Source: Rhodeus uyekii
Lineage: Eukaryota; Chordata; Actinopteri; Cypriniformes; Acheilognathidae
NCBI GenBank assembly: GCA_037043235.1
Contig: JAWRVZ010000086.1
Location: forward strand, 1,394,001 to 1,458,000
Length of the DNA stretch: 64,000 bases
Reading direction: 5' to 3'
Shown here: positions 33,025 to 43,330 of the stretch, in pieces
How positions within the stretch are numbered: the first letter of the stretch is position 1
Layout of the letters: each line of letters opens with the position of its first letter
Position numbers and translations under genes: made by a program
Notes under the pieces: generated by a model
The model's database searches: none
What the model was told of the DNA's origin: nothing
Seen by the model: the letters and a program-made list of their open reading frames with translations, nothing else

Positions 33025-36000
33025 ATGGCTGAAGATATCCTGGGGAAGTCGGTCCAGCAGCTCAAAAAGGAGAGGACCACTGCAAAAAGCAACTTCACCA
33101 AACAAGCCAACTTCCTTTCAAGAGGAGCAAGCAGCATGCTTCAAATGGAGTTAAGAGAGGAATTCACAAAGCTTTCAAACTGTTTCAGAAAGATGCTTGA
33201 GGCCAATGAGGACTACAGGATTGGACTTGAGGCTGACATCAAGACTGAAGATGAAGACGCAGGTCTTGATGAACAGCAAGAGGCCGACTTTGAGAGATCT
33301 GTAAAAGAAGGTGAAACAAAGCTGGCAGAGATGAGGGACATTGTTCAAACAAACCTGTGGTCGAGGTATGGAAGAAGTGAACTTCTTGGGGCGATCCTAG
33401 AAGCAGAAAAGGCCAATGATAGAGCGGCTGATGTACCAGTGGAAAGTGCCAATTTGGAGGGCTTCGAAGTACACCTTGCTCTCTTGGAAAAGAGAATAGA
33501 AGAGGCCATCTCAGCAATGTCAACATGGGAGAGATGGATCCCTGTAGAATTAAAAGATGAATTAGATGGAAGAGTCAAGGATGTAAGAGCATTCTACTAC
33601 AGGCTTGAATTAAAGAGAGCTGAATTCGCCACTGCACGGTCAATCAATGGGCAAGGCGCAGGAGTGAAACTACTACCCCAACAAGCAGCATTCACATCAA
33701 TAGTGAGAATCAAGCCAACCACTCTGCCTATCTTCAATGGAAGCAAGAGAGAATATCACAGATGGAGGAAAGACTGGGAAAGCCTGCAAAAGCAGGGAGA
33801 ACCATCTGGATCAACTGAAGTTAAGAAAATTCAACTCTTGGAGAGTGTGGATGATAAAATCTCAAAAGACCTCAGACTTTCAACATATACCACTGCCAAT
33901 GACATGTTCAGAGTCTTAGAGAACAGGTATGGCAACAAGTCAACCATCACTGTGGAAATCCTTGAAGAGCTGGGAAAGATGCCAAATGTGAAGGGGAACC
34001 AACCAAGAAAGGTCATTGACCTCATACAGTCAGTGGAGAAGGCCCTAGCAGATCTCACAGAGTTGGGGAACTCTGGAGCCATAAAGAACCCACTGGTAAT
34101 TAAGTCCATTGAAAGCAAGTTGCCTGACTTTATTAAAAGAGACTGGTTGATGTTCATGGTTGAACCCAGAAACAATGTCACATCAGATAACCACTTTGAC
34201 ATGCTCTTGAATTTCCTTAAAAGTCAAGAGGAAATACTAGAGAGACTTGAGCAGCTCAGAACCGTGGAGAAGATGGAAAGACCAGATCGTCTAGACAAGT
34301 ATGACAGAAAGAGTGCCTCAACAAGAACTACAAAGAAAGACGAAATTGAGGTATGTGGTGTCTGTGGTGATAGTGGGCACAACAACAAAATCTTCTTTTG
34401 TAAAAAGTTCAAAAGACTTAAGCTACCTGAAAAGAAAGCTGCATTGAGAAGGCTTGGAGCATGCAGAAAATGCCTCTTATGCCATGATGGAGATGGATAC
34501 TGCAGAGACACTTTCCTATGCAGAAATAAAGACTGTAAAAGGGAGGATGGTGCTCCAGACCACCATTTTTTCCTCTGCCCAAAAGAAGTCAAAAGAGGGG
34601 AAGAGAGAAAGAGTGTAAAAGACAGCAGATGTGAAAGCACACTAACGGAGGAACAAGAGCAGATCTTGTCTGAACTCTCCCCAGAAATGGCAGATCGATT
34701 CAGAAAGGCTTTCACTAACACCAACAAAACCGCAGTAACACTTGAAGCTTCAGGTCAGTCTGAGCTACTGCAGAAGAATGGGCTCTCTGAACTTCCTGTC
34801 ATTATGATGCTGATGCAAGTCACTGCAAACGCAGGACAGAAGATTGGGACTTTGATCGACCTTGCTTCAGACACAAACTACATTACCCATAAGGCTGCTG
34901 AAAGACTGAAGTTAAGAAATGAGAAGATAACTTTAGTTGTGCATGGGGTTGGTGGAATGACTATGGAGGTGAACACAAAAAGGTATCTCCTCAAGGTCCG
35001 AGTCAAGAGTCCTAAAGGAACAGAGAGGGCTCATGAAATGGTCTGCTATGGCTTGGATGAAATCGCCAAAGTGCATCAAGTAATTGAACCTGAGAGGTTA
35101 AAAGAATTCTTCCCAGAAGTCAAACTCAAGGAATTGGAAAGACCGGAAGAGGTTGAACTTCTCATTAGCCACAGAGAGGGAAGACTCGCTCCCCAAAGGA
35201 TAAAAATCATCGGAGACCTCGTCTTGTGGGAGGGTCCATTGGGGAAGACAGTGGGTGGAGCACATCCTGACTTGTTTGAAGAAGTGGAGGTTGCAGCATA
35301 TAAGTCCAAAACACACTTTGCTCGCTCCATGAGGACAGCAGCTATCAAATATCAAGAAATCACAAGTCGAACAACTGACGCAGCCCAGCTACAGCAGGAG
35401 GATGTGACTCAGGCCAAATTTACAGCGGCTAGTAACCGTGAGTTCCTTGAGTGGTGGCACTGGGACAGCATCGGAGCAGCATGTGAGCCAAGATGTGGAG
35501 GATGCCGATGTGGTAACTGTCCACCAGGAGGAAAAGAAATGACCCTGGCAGAAGAGAGGGAGCTTGAGCTCATCAAAGAAGGCCTCACCTACAAGAAGGG
35601 GGATGATCATACACCAGCTCCACATTGGGATGCAAGGTATCCTTGGACTGTAGATCCAGCCTCTCTCCCTAACAACAAAAATGCAGTCCAGGCTTGTTTC
35701 CTAAGGATGGAGAAGCAACTAAGTAGAGAACCAGATTGGAAAATTGCATTTGCTACCCAGATTCATGAAATGATCGAACGAGGCGCAGCCATAAAACTCA
35801 CCAACAAAATCATGGACGAGTGGAACGGACCAGTGTGGTACGTAAGCCACCTGGTGGCGCCAAACCCTCACTCAGTGACAACACCAGTTCGTATTGTATG
35901 GAATAGTAGCCAGAAATACAAAGGCGTGAGTATGAATGATCTTCTTCTCAAGGGACCAGATGTTCTCAACCCTATCAGAGCTGTCCTGCTGAGGTTCAGA

Positions 36001-36246
36001 GAAGGGGTATATGCCTCTCTAGGAGACATCAAAAAGATGTACAACTCTGTATGGCTGGAGGATCGGGAGATGCATCTTCACAGGTTCCTCTGGAGGGACA
36101 GTCCAGATGAAGAGATAAGTGAATATGCAATTACCAGAGTCAACATTGGTGACAGACCTGCTGGGTGCAAATATTGGAGAGATCTTGAAAGCTGGAGGGT
36201 TCTTTCTGAGGCCATGGGTCCGGTCGGGGCAAAGTGGGAGGCATGA
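33025..36246 (+). pseudogene. BEL/Pao gag-protease-RT (truncated RT)
   Basis: A 1,073-codon frame. Residues 1-230 are a coiled-coil-rich gag start. About 230-400 is the DUF1759-type gag domain (LPIFNGSKREYHRWRKDWES). About 443-545 is Cys/His-rich with CGVCGDSGHN, CRKCLLCH and further Cys. About 600-720 is the retropepsin-like region, with D-L-A-S where an aspartic protease usually has D-S/T-G. From about 880 the RT fingers and palm begin (VRIVWNSSQKYKGVSMNDLL, GDIKKMYNSVWLEDREMHLH). Just after RVNIGDRPAGC (about 36170) homology breaks. The Y-x-D-D box and its surroundings are absent and the frame changes, so the last ~24 residues are out of frame. Confidence 0.9.
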
Positions 36247-37099
36247 AAAGGTGAAGCTTCTAACAGAGAAACAAGGTAAAACCACCTTAATTCTTCAGAA
36301 TCAAATGAGGGACGAAGACAACAAAGCCTTGGGCATTGGCTACCAGGTGGATGAAGACAAGCTCTACATGTTGACCTCAGTTAACTTTTCTAAAAGAAAG
36401 AAGAAAATGAGAGTCGGAAAAGATCTTCTCAAAGAGGAGGTGAGAACTCAGACACCTAATCCACTGACTAGGAGAGCTCTCCTAAGCCAAGTAGCTGGAC
36501 TGTATGACCCAATTGGTTTAGTTACACCTGCCAAGCAGAAGGGTGCCATTCTTGTCAGAAAAGCATTCCAAGAGGGAGGGGGTGGAAAACTAACCCAAGA
36601 AACCTGGGACCAACCTCTCTCAGAAAAGCTCAGAGAAGAAGCCATACAACTTTTTGAAGAATATGTGCAGCTTGGACAGGTGAAATTTCACAGGAGTCTC
36701 ACACCACCTGGCTGGATAGGGAAACCTTGGGGCATCACATTCTCTGATGGAAGTGACAAAACCTTTGGAGCTGTGATGTATTTAAGATGGGAGACAAGTC
36801 AAGGGACTGAAGTTCGATTTGTTGAATCAAAAGCCAAGCTGACACCCCTGGATCAGAAGGGAGAAGCTGTAAAAGCTGAGATCTGTGGTGCTGTCTTTGC
36901 ATCCAGGATCAGGAAGTATGTGGAAAAGCATGCTAGAATGAAGATTGAGAGATGGTTCCATCTACTTGACAGTCAAACAGTCTTGGGAGCCATTCAAAGA
37001 GTCAGTTATGGGTACAAGACCTTCTTTGCAAATAGGGTAGGTGAAATCCAGAAGGCTGGACCAGTGCAAGACTGGTGGTGGAGATCTAAATATTGCTGA
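36173..37099 (+). pseudogene. BEL/Pao RT end and Pao peptidase/RNase H-like segment
   Basis: Homology resumes in the next frame at ILKAGGFFLRPWVRSGQSG after the deletion. It goes on through the Pao-family signature LSQVAGLYDPIGLVTPAKQK (Peptidase_A17 region) and an RNase H-like part (WGITFSDGSDKTFGAVMYLR; HLLDSQTVLGAIQ). The frame ends at 37097-37099, just after QDWWW. Correct homology (DLNIADIITRGGTPEDL) continues in the third frame near 37080-37200. Another small deletion or indel therefore lies around 37070. Confidence 0.85.
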
Positions 37100-37229
37100 C
37101 ATCATAACAAGAGGCGGCACTCCTGAAGATTTGAAGGAGAATTCCACATGGCAAAATGGACCAGAGTTCCTGAAGTGGCCAGTGGAGGAGTGGCCCATAA
37201 AATCAGCTGGAGAGGTCGCTGGAAGGCAT

Positions 37230-38911
37230 TCTCAGGTGCATTAACAAGAGCTCAAGCTATAATGGGTCAGCAAAAAGAACTACAAGGCACTAAGGAAAGA
37301 CCAAAGAGTGAAACTCAAGATGAAGAACCTGTGGTAAACCCAACTCTTCCTCTAAGAAGGAGACCAACTGGCTGGGTTAAAGAGCTAGTGGAAATAAGGA
37401 GATTCAGTAGCCTGTCCAAACTGGTGAGAGTCATTGCCTGGGTTTGCCTAGCTGCCAAAAAGTGGCTGAAGAAGAAGCACCAGGCCCCTAAACAGTCAAA
37501 GTGGGAGGTAACATCACCCAAGCGAGCTGTGTTGACTGTCAAGGAACAAGAAGATGCACTCAAAGATCTATTCCTCGCAGCTCAAGAAGGTGCAACTTTT
37601 TCAGACACGACTCTAAGCAGACTGGTAGTATACAAAGATGTGGAGTCTGGACTGCTAGTTTGTGGAGGCAGAATTCAGGTGTTCAACAAAGATAAAACAG
37701 CAGTGCCGGTTTTACCATTTGAAGCATGGGTGTCTACATTGCTGGCACAAGAATCCCACAAAGTAAACCATGAGGGAGTGGCAGCAACTCTTCTCCGGAT
37801 GAGGAAGAAAGCCTGGGTAATAAAAGGCCGTAGACTTGCCAAGAAAACGGTTGATAGCTGTGTGATATGCAGGAAAAACACCACCATGGACCTATTCGGC
37901 CCTTATGAAGTTAAAGATGAGGTCAAAAAGAGAACTAGACGCAAAGTATGGGGAATAGTCTTCTGCTGCATGGCTTCCCGAGCCATACACACTGAAGTGG
38001 TAAATGACATGTCATCTGAAGGATTCCTGTTAGCCTATCAAAGGTTCACTTCTCTGAGAGGACACCCCAGGAAACTCTGGTCAGACCCTGGCACTAACTT
38101 TGTGGGAGCCAAACCTGCTCTAGAGAAGCTTTACAAATTCCTTGACCAACTAAACAAATCTGAACTTGAAGACAAAGCTGCCAAGAATGGTACAGAATGG
38201 TCGTGGAAGATCCACCCTGCAGACTCTCCCCATAGAAATGGAGCAGCAGAGGCAGCTGTCAAAGTAGTGAAGCGGGCATTGAGCAACCTTGGTGGAGATG
38301 GTGTTTTCACATGGGGAGAATTCCAAACTTTTCTCTTCATGGTAGCCAACCTTGCAAATGAGAGACCCATTGATGCAAGAACTCAAAGCAGAGAAGACTG
38401 TGTAGAGTACATCACCCCAAATTCTCTGCTTTTAGGACGTGCAAATCCAAAGGGAGACCCTGGAGATTTCCAGTTCGATGGCTACCCTTACAAGAGACTT
38501 AAACTTATTCAAGCAGAAGTAAGCAATTTCTGGAAGAAGTGGAGTCAATTGGCTGGACCTAATCTATTCGTAAGAAACAAATGGCACACCAAAGAGCGAA
38601 ATGTTGCAGTTGGAGATGTAGTCTGGGTGGCTGACCAAAATGCCCTGAGAGGACCGTACAAACTTGCTAGAGTGGTCAGTGTCAATGCTGACAGCAAAGG
38701 CATCGTGAGAGATGTGCTTGTGAAAACCTTTCCTAGCTATCCTGTTAACATCACAAAGGCAAATAGCAAAGAAGGGTGCACAAGAGCAAATGGTGAAAGA
38801 ACCAAGAGACTTCAAACCAAAATACCAGCCACAATTCTTCATAGAGACGTGAGACGCCTTGTCGTTCTACTTCCCATTGAAGAACAAACAAAGGACCAAG
38901 GGCTTGTGTGA
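37230..38911 (+). pseudogene. BEL/Pao integrase with internal deletion
   Basis: The frame reopens after a further shift near 37230 (open from an ATG at 37148, but out of homology until about 37230) and ends at 38911. It shows the zinc-binding HHCC area (SHKVNHEGVAATLL ... CVICRKN) and then, without the usual spacer, the catalytic core. That core has Asp in TTMDLFGPYEV, Asp in LWSDPGTNFVGA and Glu in HRNGAAEAAVK. A C-terminal DUF5641-like tail (VGDVVWVADQNALRGPYKLA) follows. The direct step from CRKN to TTMDLF (about 37880) indicates a second deletion, of about 30 codons by comparison with the family. Confidence 0.85.
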
Positions 38912-38942
38912 CCTCTCTGGATTTCGAGAAACCAGGAGCTCA

Positions 38943-38951
38943 AGTGGGAGG
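38943..38951 (+). promoter_or_regulatory. Polypurine tract of BEL/Pao element
   Basis: Purine-rich agtgggagg abuts the 3' LTR start (tgttgag at 38952), the expected place for plus-strand priming. Confidence 0.7.
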
Positions 38952-39528
38952 TGTTGAGCTAAATCTCAGAAATTGGGTAAAGAACTACATTTCCCAGAGT
39001 GCACCAGCAGCAAATCAGCAGTACACCACCTGATTAGTAATTTCCATTGATTGAGAGCACCTGATAAAACGGAGGTTCTCATTCACTCAACAAAAGAAAC
39101 TTCAGAGAGAGAAGACACCAAGTCCACTCGAAGATTCAAGCCCAAAGACGCCAATGGTCTGTGCAATGTTTATTTAATTTCATTGTTTGATATGCTGTGT
39201 AAAGTATGTTCAACTACTGTTTAGTTTAGAAACACATTGCAGCATTGACTTCATTTGCTTTTCTGTTTAAATGAGTTTATGTTCATTTCGTTTTGAGTTT
39301 GAAAAATGTAAATGTAAAAATTGTTAAATGTAAATTTTTACTGAAACATTTTGCATGGCTTGTTAAAGTTGTAACTTTTGTTTCTATCTTTTAAAGGTTT
39401 ACAACCTAATGAAGGCTAATAAAGGCTAAGAAACTAATTCACCTGACAAAGTCAAGAAAATAAAAAGTGATTAGTCAAAATTTGAGTTGTCCTAGTGTCC
39501 TTTGGGGATTGAATTGGAGGACTTGACA
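38952..39528 (+). repeat. 3' LTR of BEL/Pao element
   Basis: 577 bp, identical to the 5' LTR except four substitutions (in gtatgttcaac, gagtttatgtt, tttcgttttg and cctaatgaagg) and a 3-bp deletion near the end. Followed by target duplication gtagc. Confidence 0.95.
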
Positions 39529-39533
39529 GTAGC

Positions 39534-41014
39534 ATTAGTAATAGTTTTGTATTGTTGAATATTAAAAAATTAAAATAATTATTAATGCAATTGTTGTTTT
39601 GAGATTTTGACTGTGTTATCAAAAATGTGGCACTCAAGGAAGGTGTAAAACATTTAAAAACAGCAAGATGTGACACTATAGCATCAAAGATATTTATTGA
39701 CTAGCAGGATCAGCAGGTCAGCTTAAACCAATTAATTATCAGTGTATACTAGTAAAAAACAAATGTTCCAAAACACATTTATTTGTTTAATCTGGATTTC
39801 ACAGCAGGGTGAGAATACTGTGCATTTATTCCTCCCTATTCTCTCTTAAACATCCATTTGGAGATGAAACACATATTTCACCTGCATGAGATGACTTAGG
39901 AGTAGTTTTACCAGCATGGAGCAAATGTGGATAAGACCCTTTCTGACAGGAAAATCAGTGCAGTAAAATTTCCTCCTCATGAGCAGGAAAACAACTTGAG
40001 GAATGATACGTAGCTAAAGCTACCAGGCTTCATTTATACTTGTCATAAACACAAACATTCAGAAGAGCTAAGCATCAGATTTATTTCCACTATCATTATT
40101 TCAATGGCATTATAAAAACAGAAAAATCTCTGCTATGCTGCAGTTTAATCAACCTCAAGCGTTTTATTGTGATTGTTCTCTTAACTAAATAAATAAATGA
40201 AAGAAGTGAGATGTTTGAGAACCATGGTTAAAAAAAATCATTACTGAAGATGATTCTTCTGGTCTGGGGTTAAATGACAGATGATTACATCACTGTAATG
40301 ATAGAACTGAGTGTGATACTTCTCAAACCAATTTAGGGGGGTGTTAATTGAAATTTGTTATCAAGATCAATTTGGCAGCACTTAATTTAATGAAAGTGAT
40401 GAATTTGTCAAGGCTACACTCATTTCAAAAAACACAGCATGTTGATAGTTCATAGATGTAATTTTTCTTTTTGCTAATGAAATTACAATGTAATAAAAGG
40501 CTAGACTGAAATAAAAATGATAAAAGAATACCAATGAACTGAGCGGCATGACTAATGCCGTCAGTTCACAAACATAACCTACAGGGGGCGTTTACCCTGT
40601 GAGCCACATTCAAATATTAAGATGTTTTTGATCTCACTGGAGACAGCTGCTCCAAAACACATCCACTCATCTGGAAAGCGTTGCTGTTTAAATCCATGAT
40701 TTGCAATGACTGATACCTTTCAAACAGATGAAAATCCAGCAAAGCTGTCTCTGTAAGATGATTAAATAAAATAGCTTATCCTGTAACCACAGCTTCAAGA
40801 CAAAGAAAGGAAACACATGTAGCCTACATTTTGTGTTCAGTGAGAACATTGTTTGCCTTCCATCTTGCCGGATTTGTGAAGTTGCAGAATAACTCAACTC
40901 AATCACTCAACAATAAAAGTTCATTGTGGACCCAGGTAAAAACTTCCCTAAATGATTTAATAACAAGTGAAATTACAAATTAAAGAGATGGACCCCCCCC
41001 CCCCAAAAAAAAGA
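39534..41014. other. Intron of cntnap2, nothing recognised
   Basis: AT-rich sequence after the BEL element. A 14-nt C run followed by A8 near 40990 precedes the foldback repeat. No coding signal. Confidence 0.5.
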
Positions 41015-41312
41015 AAGTATTATGTCATTATTTACCCACCCTCAAGTCGTTCTAAACCTGTATGGTTTCTATCTTGTGTTGAACACAACAAAAGATATTT
41101 TGAAGAATGTCAGTATCCAGACAGTTGACAGTAGCTGTTGACTTCCATAGTACTGTTTTTCCTTCTATGGTAGTCAGTGGCTACCGTCAACTGTCTGGTT
41201 ACTGACATTCCTCAAAATATCTTCATTGTGTTCCACAAAAGAAAGAAACTCATACAGGTTTGATACAAATTACTTTTTTTTTTTTCATTTTTGGGTGAAC
41301 TATCCCCTTTAA
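41015..41312. mobile_element. Foldback MITE (Angel-like)
   Basis: Long imperfect hairpin: about 41050-41150 pairs with about 41166-41270. For example atattttgaagaatgtcagt opposes the complement of actgacattcctcaaaatat, and ccagacagttgac opposes gtcaactgtctgg. The outer right end gggtgaactatcccctttaa is the common end of this fish MITE class. No coding capacity. The family name is from memory (Angel-type short inverted-repeat elements of zebrafish). Confidence 0.65.
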
Positions 41313-41524
41313 AAGGTTAAAGCAGAGGTGCCCAAACTAGTAACCTTTGATTTGGCCCGCCGTACCCGTCCGAGGAGAGAGAGAGAGAGAACGAGAGAGA
41401 GAGAGAACGAGAGAGCGCGAGATACCTTCGACACATATTGTCATTTCTAATTTGACATAACAATTTTGTTTGTTTTATAGTTGAACTACAACAGAGTAAA
41501 CTGAAATTAAATGTAAATGAAAAA

Positions 41525-41929
41525 TTGTGTTGTAAATGCGCAATTCAAGGCGCAGCACTGCGTGCTTTGCGACACATGACGTCAATAAACGTCAACAAAT
41601 TAAACGCAATAATGGAGAAATCAAGGCAGTGGCACACAGACAAGAGATATTTAAAAAAACAAGCTGGGGAAGATGAGTTTTTATTCACAGAAGTCAAATC
41701 AAAGGGAGTATGTCTAGTTTGCAAACAGTCTGTTGCTGTTTTAAAAGAGTATAATATCCGTCGTCATTATGAAACAAAACATTGTGCAGATTTCTCAAAG
41801 TACAGCGGTAAGGCGCGAGAACAGCAGGCTCACGAGCTGCTTGTTGGACTTCGATCTGAACAGAGCGCACTGCATCTTCATCTTCATCTTCATCATCAGC
41901 GATACTGTCTCTGTTTGGCAGTACAGTGA
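41525..41929 (+). pseudogene. hAT transposase N-terminal remnant with BED-like zinc finger
   Basis: 134-codon frame. Residues ~36-100 include SRQWHTDKRYLKKQAGEDEF, CLVCKQSVAVLKEYNIRRHY and ETKH. The C-x2-C ... H-x4-H pattern is the DNA-binding finger found in GTF2IRD2/ZBED-type hAT proteins. After about residue 115 the frame enters an LHLHLHLH low-complexity stretch at the deletion join and stops at the MITE. The other piece of the protein, CEQTFSLMNLNNSKLRSQIT, lies just beyond the MITE at about 42290-42350. Non-functional. Confidence 0.85.
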
Positions 41930-42285
41930 TCCCTTGTTTATTGCGGTTAATGTGGACCGGAACTATCGCGATAGGTGAAAATCAGCGACGTAGGATCAGC
42001 CAATCAGCTCACGGGATACACCCACTCATGCTCTCATTGGTCGAGCTCGCGCCGGGAACCAATCATGTGTCTTGTCTGAGTGCCCGTGGGTGTGTACAAA
42101 GCCTCTGAGAGAGTTTCTCTCTTTGTCTGGCATCCTGGGAAACCGTTTCTCTCACATCACGATAGAACAGGGCTGCTTTCCACAATACGGCTGTACATGG
42201 CGGTATTTTTTAACTTTTATTTTTTTATGAATATTTTTGAAAAATCCTCGATGCACTGAGGCCGCGAAGTGGCGAGGTATTACTG
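41924..42285 (+). mobile_element. Tigger/pogo-like MITE, copy 3 (nested in hAT)
   Basis: 362 bp between TA (41922-41923) and TA (42286-42287). The left end is cagtgatcccttgtttattg, the right end cgaagtggcgaggtattactg. Same orientation and interior as copies 1 and 2. It splits the hAT remnant, so it arrived later. Confidence 0.9.
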
Positions 42286-42484
42286 TACCTCTGCGAGCAG
42301 ACTTTCAGTCTGATGAACTTGAACAATAGTAAACTCAGAAGCCAAATAACTGACTCTCACCTACATAAAATATTGTCTTTGTCTGTAAGTCAGCCCACAG
42401 CTGACTTACAGTGGCCCACAGCTCTCAATCAAATTTGATTTTTGGCCCTTCATAGGAAAAAGTTTGGGCACCCCTGGGTTAAAG

Positions 42485-43182
42485 TATTGAAAACCTAGTG
42501 GTGTCAAACTTCTGGAAGACCACAGTACAGCAAGACTTTAGCTCCAACCCTGTTGTTTTGGATCTGGTTGAAGCTGCACTCTACAAAATAGTTCTCCAGG
42601 AACAACCCTAGACTTTTGTTTGTCTCAACTTCATATATAGCCAAAAACATCACGTTGGGAAGTGTTCTGCTTGATTTTACAGGGCACTGTATCAGTACTC
42701 TGTTCGGTTTCAGTGAACATCAGGGTGGCATACTTGTGGATATCTGTGCAAATTGTGGAAATGATTCGTATGGGATGGTTAGCTGACCTTGACTTTCAAA
42801 AACAGTTGTGTCAGCCAATTTCTTTTAATTGTACCAGGATCTTTCTGAATATATATTGCCATCTTGCACTGCATATTAATCACTCTAGTGATGCAAGAAA
42901 AGCTTAGAACCATGTTTCCTCAGTATGGAAAGAAACGTTTAAAAGATAAAACTGTACATTTTACTGAGCTTAGCAAATATTCCAGCTATTCTAAAGAGTG
43001 GGCTATATAAAAAAAAGAATAAAATAACATTATGCACAGTTATTGGGATGAAAATGCCAATAGGCATCAGCAACATATATATACAGCATCACATAAATAA
43101 CTGCCATACAATGCTGTCTTAGCTGATATCTACTCTATTGGATGATATCTATGTGGAATGTGACAGTGCAGTGTCAACTTAC
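42485..43182. other. Intron of cntnap2, 5' end in gene direction
   Basis: Sequence following the discoidin exon donor. Contains no recognised element. Confidence 0.5.
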
Positions 43183-43330
43183 AGTACGGGCACCCGTAGA
43201 TCTCGAACCTGAGGCCGATCCGTCCCTCTTCACTCCAGTCTAAAGGAATGATGCGCAAATAACGGGCCACAATTGGGTTTTGCAGGTCATGCCGAACCAC
43301 ACTCTCTGTATTGGAGTTGCCTGCAAACGC
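43183..43330 (-). CDS. cntnap2: cntnap2 exon: end of discoidin (F5/8C) domain
   Basis: A 148-bp exon. On the minus strand an acceptor (cttacag) precedes GCGTTTGCAGG and a donor (gtaagttgac) follows CCCGTACT. It starts in phase 0 and leaves one base (T) that joins GG of the next exon to make Trp. The reading includes VVRHDLQNPIVARYLRIIPL and then DWSEEGRIGLRFEIYGCPY, the C-terminal strands and closing Cys of a discoidin domain. This corresponds to human CNTNAP2 exon 4, whose length I recall as the same. The next exon lies 14.5 kb downstream, and that intron contains the BEL, hAT and MITE insertions. Confidence 0.93.

Larger units (their letters stand above)
32361..39528 (+). mobile_element. 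BEL/Pao LTR retrotransposon, full length but defective
   Basis: A 7,168-bp element with two LTRs (580 and 577 bp), TG...CA ends and a perfect 5-bp target duplication gtagc (32356-32360 and 39529-39533). The internal region has gag, protease, RT, RNase H-type and integrase sequence in BEL/Pao order on the plus strand, antisense to cntnap2. The LTRs differ by 4 substitutions and one 3-bp indel, so insertion is recent. The coding region has at least two internal deletions and several frame changes. One deletion removes the RT active-site segment, so this copy cannot be autonomous. Confidence 0.95.
41323..42476 (+). mobile_element. Internally deleted hAT (Charlie-like) transposon
   Basis: A 1,154-bp element with inverted ends cagaggtgcccaaact / agtttgggcacccctg and a perfect 8-bp target duplication ggttaaag (41315-41322 and 42477-42484). 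It keeps the N-terminal zinc-finger region of the transposase (41525-41920) and the C-terminal dimerisation segment (42290-42390). The catalytic middle is missing. A Tigger-like MITE (41924-42285) is inserted into it, and a GA-rich microsatellite lies at 41373-41421. Confidence 0.92.
6008..43330 (-). other. cntnap2: cntnap2-like gene, partial (six internal exons)
   Basis: Span of six consecutive exons of a contactin-associated protein (Caspr2) gene. The product is a single-pass neuronal adhesion protein of the neurexin superfamily that clusters Kv1 channels at axons with contactin-2. Spliced in order, the exons give one continuous frame of 363 codons covering the end of the discoidin domain, laminin-G 1 and most of laminin-G 2. 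Identity rests on near-colinear similarity to vertebrate CNTNAP2, for example VIALKFKTSESEGVILHGEG, SLLDDHHWHSVVIER and VRFLAKENFA. In these segments CNTNAP5, as I recall it, is clearly more different. Exons before the discoidin end and after laminin-G 2 are not visible here. Teleosts may carry two co-orthologues (a and b), which cannot be told apart from this segment. Confidence 0.93.

Noticed and set aside
33239..38842. Many minus-strand ORFs opposite the BEL coding region
   Set aside because: Mirror frames of real coding sequence without independent support.
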